This document shows positions 1 through 4,640 of a stretch of 6,456 nt of DNA, piece by piece. The position numbers and the translations under genes were made by a program. Within the stretch, counting starts at the first letter, position 1. Every line of letters begins with the position of its first letter. The notes under the pieces are model-generated. The model saw only the letters and a list, made by a program, of their open reading frames with translations. It was not told the DNA's origin and made no database searches. Origin of the DNA: an uncultured Oscillospiraceae bacterium (GTDB lineage Bacteria > Bacillota > Clostridia > Oscillospirales > Ruminococcaceae); contig CAJGEB010000058.1 in NCBI GenBank assembly GCA_904502045.1, forward strand, positions 1-6,456. The letters are read 5' to 3'.

Positions 1-61
1 GAACGGTTCCCGAAACCCTATCAAAAGATAGCCGGAGGGCTTGCCCTTAAAGGGTGGTCCC
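1..61. other. Unassigned stretch dense in short inverted repeats, downstream of tRNA-Ser
   Basis: No gene is recognised here. The stretch contains consecutive small stem-loops: GGTT/AACC (5-8 with 14-17), CTATC-AAAA-GATAG (18-31) and AGGGC-TT-GCCCT (36-47). The GCCC arm at 43-46 could instead pair with the AGGG at 51-54, so alternative folds are possible. On the minus strand it follows the tRNA-Ser 3' end directly. A minus-strand frame from ATG at 63 runs open off the window edge for only 21 codons, with no visible ribosome binding site. It could be the end of a repeat or structured RNA that continues to the left. I looked for the conserved SRP RNA hairpin, because tRNA-Ser is often next to the SRP RNA gene in Firmicutes, and did not find it. 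Confidence 0.25.
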
Positions 62-80
62 ATACATTTGATTTATTTAT

Positions 81-169
81 TGGCGGAGACGGCGAGATTC
101 GAACTCGCGGGGGATTGCTCCCTAACTGATTTCGAGTCAGCCCCGTTATGACCACTTCGATACGTCTCC
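81..169 (-). tRNA. tRNA-Ser, anticodon CGA (reads UCG)
   Basis: Read on the minus strand, this is a complete class II (long variable arm) tRNA of 89 nt including an encoded CCA. The acceptor arm is GGAGACG (169-163) paired with CGTCTCC (91-85), followed by discriminator G (84) and CCA (83-81). The anticodon stem GCTGA/TCAGT encloses the 7-nt loop CTCGAAA, giving anticodon CGA. The long variable arm contains a GGG/CCC stem, as expected for serine tRNAs. The T arm is GCGAG-TTCGAAT-CTCGC. A possible -10 element (TACAAT, 182-177) lies 7 nt upstream of the 5' end, but no convincing -35 is visible. The gene is transcribed away from the hairpin-rich accessory cassette that starts right behind its 5' end. 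Confidence 0.95.
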
Positions 170-170
170 A

Positions 171-350
171 TATAAAATTGTAAAGGCAAAGCCAAAACCT
201 AAATTGCGAGAAAACTGCGAGATGCAGATTTTCAAAAGTGCAAACCGAAGTCCAGAAAACCCGATAAATAAAGGGTTTACGGAGAAGGCTAAGTGACAGA
301 CCCGACTATGTTTCGAGCATAGTGAGAACATCGTTGTTCGCGAAACGGAC
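171..350. other. Non-coding leader of the accessory cassette, a chain of stem-loops
   Basis: No convincing gene is present; the only long frame here runs into the tRNA on the minus strand and is not credible. What is visible is a succession of stem-loops: 210-233 (GAAAACTGC against GCAG-A-TTTTC, 9 bp with one bulged A and loop GAGAT); 257-278 (AAACCC/GGGTTT, 10-nt loop); 305-323 (ACTATG/CATAGT, loop TTTCGAG); and 332-347 (CGTT/AACG around TTCGCGA). They lead directly into the palindrome array at 360-446. The stretch may be a structured RNA or a DNA-level recognition region of a small element. Transcription direction cannot be decided from sequence, and part of it may also hold the tRNA-Ser promoter. 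Confidence 0.4.
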
Positions 351-359
351 ACAAAACGA

Positions 360-446
360 GTTTGCGATAAATCGCAAACGGTGTTATGCTTCGCATAAAC
401 AGTGTTGCCTACGGCAAACGATGTTGAAGTTCGTGCGAAAGAATGG
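360..446 (+). repeat. Tandem array of short palindromes with a conserved linker
   Basis: Four units follow each other. The cores are GTTTGCGAT-AA-ATCGCAAAC (360-379), TTATGC-TTC-GCATAA (384-398), TTGCC-TAC-GGCAA (405-417) and TTCG-TG-CGAA (430-439). The arms differ completely between units, yet each is self-complementary. The tail of each unit is nearly constant: AAACGGTG, AAACAGTG, AAACGATG, AAAGAATG. Units start at 361, 384, 405 and 424 and are 19-23 nt long. An earlier stem at 332-347 (TTCGCGAAACGG) may be a diverged unit. The last unit contains the promoter of the downstream four-helix-bundle gene, so the array ends where transcription is expected to begin. It is not a CRISPR array, because the constant part is too short and the variable parts are palindromic. 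Confidence 0.7.
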
Positions 447-452
447 TATAAT
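424..452 (+). promoter_or_regulatory. Sigma-A-type promoter of the four-helix-bundle gene
   Basis: The -35 is TTGAAG (424-429) and the -10 is TATAAT (447-452), with an exact 17-nt spacer. TGG just before the -10 forms an extended -10 (TGnTATAAT). The last palindrome of the array (TTCG-TG-CGAA, 430-439) lies in the spacer, so a cruciform or a bound protein there could affect promoter use. The expected transcript start is near 459, giving a very short leader before the ATG at 471 (or at 462). Confidence 0.7.
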
Positions 453-470
453 TTAGTTGAGATGATAGAA

Positions 471-823
471 ATGAAAGAAGATAAATTCTCTGATTTATCA
501 ATGCAATTATCTGTTGATGTTCTGAATTTAGTAAAAGAACTTCGTCATAGAAAAGAAACTATCATTTCAAATCAAATTGGAAGAATTGCCACAAGCGTTT
601 GTGCCAACATTGCCGAGAGCAAATATGGTCATAGTCGTGCTGATTTTATTGCAAACTTGAGATTGCCTTAAAGGAAGCAAGTGAAACAGGCTATTGGCTT
701 GAACTTTTATATAAAACGAATTATATTGACGAATCAACCTATAAAAATCTTGACTCGGCTTGTACAAGTATAAGAGTTATGTTGATTTCATCAGTGAATA
801 CTGTTAAATCAAAGGAAGTATAA
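471..823 (+). pseudogene. Four-helix-bundle protein (S23 / 23S rRNA intervening-sequence family), frameshifted
   Basis: The first part (471 to about 656) encodes a start like MKEDKFSDLSMQLSVDVLNL and then the family signature ANIAES-YGHSRADFIAN. That frame stops at 669-671. The rest of the family pattern continues in the -1 frame from 656: LEIALKEASETGYWLELLYK, then a last helix ending in KSKEV and TAA at 821-823. Joining the frames restores a typical protein of about 117 residues, so loss of one base near 654-657 (AAC-CTT reduced to AACTT) explains it. The site is not a canonical -1 slippery heptamer, which makes programmed frameshifting unlikely. Relatives are small all-helical proteins found in insertions within 23S rRNA genes and, as Avd, in diversity-generating retroelements, where Avd binds nucleic acid and reverse transcriptase; no reverse transcriptase is present here. 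The start at 471 is preferred because it fits the helix-1 pattern; 462 (ATG) or 402 (GTG) would also be in frame. The gene is AT-richer than the minus-strand genes and co-oriented with the Cys-rich frame behind it. Confidence 0.75.
811..818 (+). promoter_or_regulatory. Ribosome binding site for the Cys-rich frame
   Basis: AAAGGAAG lies inside the last codons of the four-helix-bundle gene, 7 nt before ATG 826. It supports 826 as the start of the next gene and suggests that the two were translated from one transcript. Confidence 0.55.
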
Positions 824-825
824 TT

Positions 826-1158
826 ATGGCAGAGATTGATATAGAAATTGACGGTATTTATTGTTCGAAATGTAAGTGTTTACATCCCACTCTATTTTGG
901 CATGAAAAATAGAGTGGTTATTTAGATAAGGAAATATGGATTGAAAATTATCAAAAAACAATATATAAATTCCGCAATTTATATGACGATGTTATAGATT
1001 TCAATTTGGCATACAAACAAGAATTAATAATAAAAAAATTGTTTCTTTCTGATGTTGAAGGTAACTGTGTAATATGCGGATGCAAAACGAAATTTGTGCA
1101 TTCCAAAACAAATAATTTTGTATGTAGTGATGAGTGCAAATGTATTGACAAAAAATAA
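826..1158 (+). pseudogene. Small Cys-rich (zinc-binding-like) protein interrupted by an in-frame TAG
   Basis: From ATG 826 the frame reads MAEIDIEIDGIYCSKCKCLH and ends at TAG 910-912 after 28 residues. The same frame then stays open to TAA 1156-1158, which would give 110 codons in total. The downstream part has no ATG, so it is most simply the rest of the same gene. Readthrough numbering gives a C13-x2-C16-x-C18-x-H20 cluster at the N-terminus and a C81-x2-C84-G ... C100-S-x2-C104 cluster at the C-terminus, the pattern of a small zinc ribbon or zinc finger. The middle is helical and lysine-rich. I do not recognise the family. The gene begins 2 nt after the four-helix-bundle stop codon with a good ribosome binding site, so the two form one cassette. 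The TAG lies within a perfect palindrome (887-917). The alternative reading is a real 28-residue peptide followed by an untranslated relic. Confidence 0.5.
887..917. repeat. Perfect 12-bp inverted repeat inside the Cys-rich frame
   Basis: CCACTCTATTTT (887-898) and AAAATAGAGTGG (906-917) are exact reverse complements around the 7-nt loop GGCATGA. The in-frame TAG (910-912) is in the right arm, opposite CTA in the left arm. There is no T-run after it, so it is not a standard intrinsic terminator. Confidence 0.8.
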
Positions 1159-1213
1159 AGTGGCATCATAACAATTCACAGCAGCAAAGCATTGCGGTCT
1201 AAAAATATGCAGT

Positions 1214-1243
1214 AAAAAAGCCTTGAGTAATCAAGGCTTTTTT
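1214..1243. terminator. Bidirectional rho-independent terminator
   Basis: AAAAAAGCCTTGA-GTAA-TCAAGGCTTTTTT is a perfect 13-bp stem including the A/T tracts, with a 4-nt loop. It has a T-run on both strands. It begins 9 nt past the hbd stop codon on the minus strand and 55 nt past the end of the Cys-rich frame on the plus strand, so it separates the two converging transcripts. Confidence 0.92.
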
Positions 1244-1252
1244 GTCATTAAA

Positions 1253-2101
1253 TTATTGATAATCGAAGAATCCCTTACCGGTCTTTTTACCGAGCATCTT
1301 AGCACGTACCATTTTCTTAAGCAGCGGACAAGCGCGGTACTTGGAGTCACCGGTTTCGGTGTAGAGTACGTTCATGATTGCGAGAACAACGTCGTTACCG
1401 ATGAGGTCGGCGAGAGCGAGGGGACCCATCGGGTGATTAGCTCCGAGCATCATCGCCTTATCAATATCGGCGGCGGAAGCGATTCCTTCAGAGTAGACAC
1501 AGACCGCCTCGTTTATCATCGGAATAAGTATGCGGTTAACAACAAATCCGGGAGCCTCGGTAACTGTAACGGGCTCCTTGCCGATAGCTAAAGCGAGCTC
1601 CTTGCATTTATCAAAGGTTTCCTGCGAGGTGAATACTCCGCTGATGAGCTCAACGAGCTTCATTACGGGAGCGGGATTGAAAAAGTGCATACCGATAAAT
1701 TTATCGGGTCTGCCTGAGGCTACTGCGATTTCGGTAATGGAAAGTGATGAGGTGTTGGAAGCAAATATCGTATCTTCTCCGCAAATATTATTAAGCTTGC
1801 TGAAAAGAGAGTTTTTAGCCTGCATATCTTCAAATATAGCTTCAACTACAAAATCGACGTCCTTGAGAGTGTCGATATCGGCAGTGGGAATAATGTTGGC
1901 TACGATGGAGTTTTTGCGTTCCTCATCCATTTTACCTTTAGCAACTAATTTTTCGAGTCCTTTGGTAATACGGGAGGCTCCTGCCGAAGCAAACTCTTCC
2001 TTAAGGTCGTAAAGAGCGACGGAATATCCTGCGCTTGCAAAGGTTTGAGCAATTCCGCTGCCCATGGTTCCTGCCCCTAAAACTGCAATTTTCATATACA
2101 T
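1253..2101 (-). CDS. hbd: 3-hydroxybutyryl-CoA dehydrogenase
   Basis: Cytosolic enzyme that reduces acetoacetyl-CoA to 3-hydroxybutyryl-CoA with NAD(P)H, the second step of the clostridial route to butyryl-CoA. With the start at 2101 the protein has 282 residues, the usual clostridial Hbd length. The N-terminal Rossmann domain shows G9-A-G11-TM-G14. The catalytic region has SNTSSLS (S118), the GMHFFNPAPVMKLVE block (H139, E151) and EAPGFVVNR (N189). The C-terminal helical domain contains GANHPMGPLALADLIG and ends in GKGFFDYQ. The frame is open up to 2137, but the ribosome binding site AAAAGGA (2113-2107) gives normal spacing to ATG 2101. ATG 2095 (starting MKIAVLGAG) is the alternative; ATG 2107 and 2137 are disfavoured. 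It starts 19 nt after the thiolase that makes its substrate, and the terminator follows directly. Crotonase, butyryl-CoA dehydrogenase and Etf genes are not in the window, so the pathway must continue elsewhere. Confidence 0.95.
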   Translation of the reverse strand: MYMKIAVLGAGTMGSGIAQTFASAGYSVALYDLKEEFASAGASRITKGLEKLVAKGKMDEERKNSIVANIIPTADIDTLKDVDFVVEAIFEDMQAKNSLFSKLNNICGEDTIFASNTSSLSITEIAVASGRPDKFIGMHFFNPAPVMKLVELISGVFTSQETFDKCKELALAIGKEPVTVTEAPGFVVNRILIPMINEAVCVYSEGIASAADIDKAMMLGANHPMGPLALADLIGNDVVLAIMNVLYTETGDSKYRACPLLKKMVRAKMLGKKTGKGFFDYQ

Positions 2102-2106
2102 CGCCA

Positions 2107-2113
2107 TCCTTTT
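2107..2113 (-). promoter_or_regulatory. Ribosome binding site deciding the hbd start
   Basis: Minus-strand AAAAGGA is followed by ATG-GCG-ATG-TAT-ATG. The second ATG (2101) is the best spaced. The first (2107) overlaps the site itself and the third (2095) is about 11 nt away. Confidence 0.5.
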
Positions 2114-2120
2114 ATATAAA

Positions 2121-3302
2121 TTACTGTAATTTTTCAACTATTAAGGTTTCGCCCATTCCGCCGCCGATGCAGAGGGAAGCAAGACCGAGCTTTTTGTTTT
2201 CGTGAATGAGAGAGTAGAGGAGGGTTACGAGGATTCTTGCACCGGAAGCTCCGATGGGGTGTCCGATAGCAATAGCGCCGCCGTTAATGTTGATCTTAGC
2301 AGGGTCAGCGCCGAGCTCCTTGGCTACTGCGCAGCTCTGAGCAGCAAACGCTTCATTAAGCTCAAAGAGGTCAATGTCGGAAACGGAGAGTCCTGCTTTT
2401 GCGAGAGCCTGCTTTGAGGAGGGTACGGGACCCATTCCCATGATAGAGGGGTCTACTCCCACGGAACCGTTGGCAACTATTTTGGCGAGCGGCTTAAGGT
2501 TGTGCTCTTTAACGAATTTTTCGCTTGCAATTACGAGTGCTGCGGCTCCGTCGTTGATACCGGAGGCGTTTCCAGCAGTAACGGTACCGTCTTTTTTGAA
2601 TGCGGGCTTTAATTTAGCGAGGGTTTCGGTGGTAGTTCCGGCGCGGGGGTACTCGTCGGTATCAAATACGAGCGGATCTCCTTTTTTGGCGGGAATTACA
2701 ACAGGAACTATCTCGTCCTTAAATTTACCCTCTTCAATAGCTTTAACTGCTTTTTGCTGAGAAGCGGCACCGAAGGAGTCCTGCTCCTCGCGGGAGATGC
2801 CGTATTTTTCGGCAACGTTTTCAGCAGTAATACCCATGTGGTAATCGTTGAAAGCGTCCCAAAGTCCGTCGTTTATCATGGAATCCTTCATATTTACGGG
2901 ACCCATTTTAGCTCCCCAGCGAACGCTGTCGCAGAGATAAGGAGCGAGGCTCATATTTTCCATTCCGCCGGCTACTATGCAGTCCGCATCTCCTGCTTTG
3001 ATTATCTGAGAAGCGGTAACGACAGCTTGAAGTCCCGAGCCGCATACCTTATTAAGCGTCATAGCGGGGACTTCGGTGGGAATCCCTGCCTTAAGAGCTG
3101 CCTGTCTTGCGGGATTTTGTCCGAGCCCTGCCTGAAGAACGTTTCCCATAATTACCTCGTCGATATTTTCAGGAGTGAGTCCTGCGCGAGAGATAGCCTC
3201 TTTAATAACGGTAGCACCGAGAGTCTGAGCGGAAGTACCCGAAAGAGTACCGCCGAATTTACCCACAGCGGTTCTGCAGGCTGATACAATAAATACGTTC
3301 AT
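2121..3302 (-). CDS. thlA: Acetyl-CoA C-acetyltransferase (biosynthetic thiolase)
   Basis: Condenses two acetyl-CoA to acetoacetyl-CoA, feeding Hbd and the butyrate route; cytosolic, normally a tetramer. The 393-residue length is standard for the family. The N-terminus is [13 protein letters not shown]. The acyl-carrying cysteine is C87 in [11 protein letters not shown]. The later signatures are NEAFAAQ (316-322), [16 protein letters not shown] with H348, and SLCIGGGMG with the second catalytic cysteine C378. All catalytic residues are therefore present. The start at 3302 is supported by a purine-rich double ribosome binding site (AAAGGAAAAGGAATT before ATG). It lies 45 nt after the TVP38-family gene and 19 nt before hbd, and the pair clearly works together. 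A weak promoter candidate sits in the upstream gap. Thiolases acting on longer acyl chains share these motifs, but the hbd neighbour favours the acetyl-CoA-specific type. Confidence 0.96.
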   Translation of the reverse strand: MNVFIVSACRTAVGKFGGTLSGTSAQTLGATVIKEAISRAGLTPENIDEVIMGNVLQAGLGQNPARQAALKAGIPTEVPAMTLNKVCGSGLQAVVTASQIIKAGDADCIVAGGMENMSLAPYLCDSVRWGAKMGPVNMKDSMINDGLWDAFNDYHMGITAENVAEKYGISREEQDSFGAASQQKAVKAIEEGKFKDEIVPVVIPAKKGDPLVFDTDEYPRAGTTTETLAKLKPAFKKDGTVTAGNASGINDGAAALVIASEKFVKEHNLKPLAKIVANGSVGVDPSIMGMGPVPSSKQALAKAGLSVSDIDLFELNEAFAAQSCAVAKELGADPAKININGGAIAIGHPIGASGARILVTLLYSLIHENKKLGLASLCIGGGMGETLIVEKLQ

Positions 3303-3329
3303 AATTCCTTTTCCTTTCCTTTTTAGGTT

Positions 3330-3358
3330 AATTTATAATTTTAAGATTTATTTGTGAA
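3330..3358 (-). promoter_or_regulatory. Possible promoter of thiolase-hbd
   Basis: On the minus strand TTCACA (3358-3353) matches the -35 consensus at five of six positions. It is followed by TATAAA (3337-3332) at 15 nt or TAAATT (3335-3330) at 17 nt. The gap is AT-rich and has no terminator, so both read-through from the upstream genes and separate initiation are possible. The spacing or the match is imperfect either way. Confidence 0.3.
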
Positions 3359-4067
3359 TTGCTCGGTTTTTGACTTTTCTGAGTAATTCAATAATTTTGT
3401 TGTTGAAGATTATGCCGAGTATTCCGAGCACTCCGGTTATGGCAAAAACGATGATGGTTTTGGTATAGTCGCCGTCTGTAATGGTTGCGCCGGCATAGGT
3501 TGATGAAATAACGGAAGGTATGCGGGCAAAGATGGCGATGCAGAAGTAATGTAAAGGTTTAATCGGTGTGAGAGGAGCAATGTATGTCAGAAGATCCTTT
3601 GGAGTTCCGGGAATAAAAAACAGGATAAACATAATTATCTCAAGTTTTTTATTATCACTGAGAAAAGAAAATCTTTTTACGTTTTTTTCTGAAAAAAGTA
3701 TATTTACAAATCTCTTGCCGAGAAGCTTTACCAAAAAATATACGGCAAAGGTTCCGATGAAAAGACCGATGAGGCACAGGGCGAGTCCGCCGAGGGTACC
3801 GTACATAGTTCCGGCAAGGACCTCAATGGGTTCTCCGGGGAGTACTGCAAGTATCACCTGAAGCACCTGTATTCCGACCATAACGAGAAAGCCTTCGACT
3901 CCGAGAGAGGTGAGATATTCAAGGAACTCCTCTCTTACCTCAGCATCTTTAAGCGATACAAACCACGGAAACAGCTTTATTACAAGCGATACGACAATAG
4001 AGGCAATCAATATTCCTACAATTATTTTCAGAACAAGAAAAAGCTTATCTTTAGGGGTACGGCTCAT
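3348..4067 (-). CDS. TVP38/TMEM64 family (VTT/DedA-like) membrane protein
   Basis: Integral membrane protein of 239 residues. The visible hydrophobic segments are about 10-32, 58-78, 91-115, 143-160, 172-190 and 204-222. The family core is recognisable: GEPIEVLAGTMYG at 78-90, FFIPGTPKDLLTYIAPL at 150-166 and ARIPSVISSTYAGA at 181-194, resembling the re-entrant-loop motifs of the VTT domain. Some members of the wider DedA/VTT superfamily are known to move lipids such as undecaprenyl phosphate or phospholipids between membrane leaflets; the substrate of this protein is unknown. Its ATG overlaps the pgsA stop codon in ATGA, so translation is probably coupled to the phosphatidylglycerophosphate synthase. 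That coupling suggests, as inference, a role in envelope lipid handling. Confidence 0.88.
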   Translation of the reverse strand: MSRTPKDKLFLVLKIIVGILIASIVVSLVIKLFPWFVSLKDAEVREEFLEYLTSLGVEGFLVMVGIQVLQVILAVLPGEPIEVLAGTMYGTLGGLALCLIGLFIGTFAVYFLVKLLGKRFVNILFSEKNVKRFSFLSDNKKLEIIMFILFFIPGTPKDLLTYIAPLTPIKPLHYFCIAIFARIPSVISSTYAGATITDGDYTKTIIVFAITGVLGILGIIFNNKIIELLRKVKNRAIHK

Positions 4068-4624
4068 TTCGAAATAATGCTCCTGTTTTTGATTAAGTAA
4101 TTAGCACCGGAAATTAAAGTGAGAGCAGCCATTATCCACATCATAATATCGACAATGAGCTGTGCGGGGAATTTTTCGGGAAGAATGGTAAGCTCCCAAG
4201 CCTCGCAAAGAGCGAAGGTAATGGAAAGAGCGATAGCCTGAAACATAGTTTTTATCTTACCGAAGATATCCGCGGCAATTACCTTTCCCTTTTCGACGGC
4301 TATCATACGCAGCGAAGTAACCATAAGCTCGCGCATAATAACGATAACGACAACGAGTCCGGAAACGACGTTGAGCTCAACAAAACAGATGAGCACCGAT
4401 ATCGCAAGCATCTTATCTGCGAGAGGATCCATCATTTTTCCGAAATCGGTCACCAGATTTCTTTTTCTTGCAATATTACCGTCGAGAGCATCGGTAACAA
4501 ACGCGGCGATAAATATTACGAGCGCAATAGCAAATCGGTGGGGAATAGCCTCTATCAGCATAGCGGCAATACAGAAGGGAATTAAAATTATTCTGAGCAA
4601 AGTGAGTTTATTCGGAAGATTCAT
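4064..4624 (-). CDS. pgsA: CDP-diacylglycerol--glycerol-3-phosphate 3-phosphatidyltransferase
   Basis: Membrane enzyme that makes phosphatidylglycerophosphate from CDP-diacylglycerol and sn-glycerol 3-phosphate, the committed step to phosphatidylglycerol and cardiolipin. The protein has 186 residues, normal for bacterial PgsA. The N-terminus MNLPNKLTLLRI is typical. The CDP-alcohol phosphotransferase motif D-x2-D-G-x2-A-R-x8-G-x3-D-x3-D is complete: D45, D48, G49, A52, R53, G62, D66, D70. Several hydrophobic segments follow, as expected. The start at 4624 has AAAGGAGT (4638-4631) at good spacing. It lies 16 nt after rimO and overlaps the next gene by 4 nt. A rimO-pgsA order is common in Clostridia and Bacilli. 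Confidence 0.95.
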   Translation of the reverse strand: MNLPNKLTLLRIILIPFCIAAMLIEAIPHRFAIALVIFIAAFVTDALDGNIARKRNLVTDFGKMMDPLADKMLAISVLICFVELNVVSGLVVVIVIMRELMVTSLRMIAVEKGKVIAADIFGKIKTMFQAIALSITFALCEAWELTILPEKFPAQLIVDIMMWIMAALTLISGANYLIKNRSIISK

Positions 4625-4640
4625 AGCAATACTCCTTTAT

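Noticed and set aside
1..80. SRP RNA gene next to tRNA-Ser, or a protein frame on the plus strand running into the tRNA
   Set aside because: The conserved SRP hairpin sequence is absent on both strands, and the plus-strand frame reads through the tRNA gene with no recognisable domain.
146..352. Minus-strand frame of 68 residues overlapping tRNA-Ser
   Set aside because: Its last codons are the 5' end of the tRNA gene and the rest is the stem-loop region; there is no ribosome binding site or recognisable domain.
360..446. CRISPR array
   Set aside because: The constant part is only about 8 nt, the variable parts are themselves palindromes, and no cas genes are present.
402..470. Upstream GTG start for the four-helix-bundle gene
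   Set aside because: It would translate through the palindrome array and the promoter itself; the promoter's start point near 459 is downstream of 402.
650..672. Programmed -1 frameshift in the four-helix-bundle gene
   Set aside because: There is no X-XXY-YYZ slippery heptamer in frame and no obvious stimulatory element; loss of one base is the simpler reading.
910..912. TAG read as pyrrolysine
   Set aside because: Nothing in the window (pyl genes, methylamine methyltransferase) supports it, and the partner gene is also broken, so decay is the better explanation.
471..1158. Complete diversity-generating retroelement
   Set aside because: No reverse transcriptase frame and no template/variable repeat pair are visible; only the Avd-like fold family is shared.
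951..1169. Minus-strand 72-residue frame
   Set aside because: It is antisense to the Cys-rich frame, with no ribosome binding site and no motif.
2374..3284. Long plus-strand frames opposite the thiolase and other backbone genes
   Set aside because: They are antisense frames of highly conserved enzymes, with no initiation signals.
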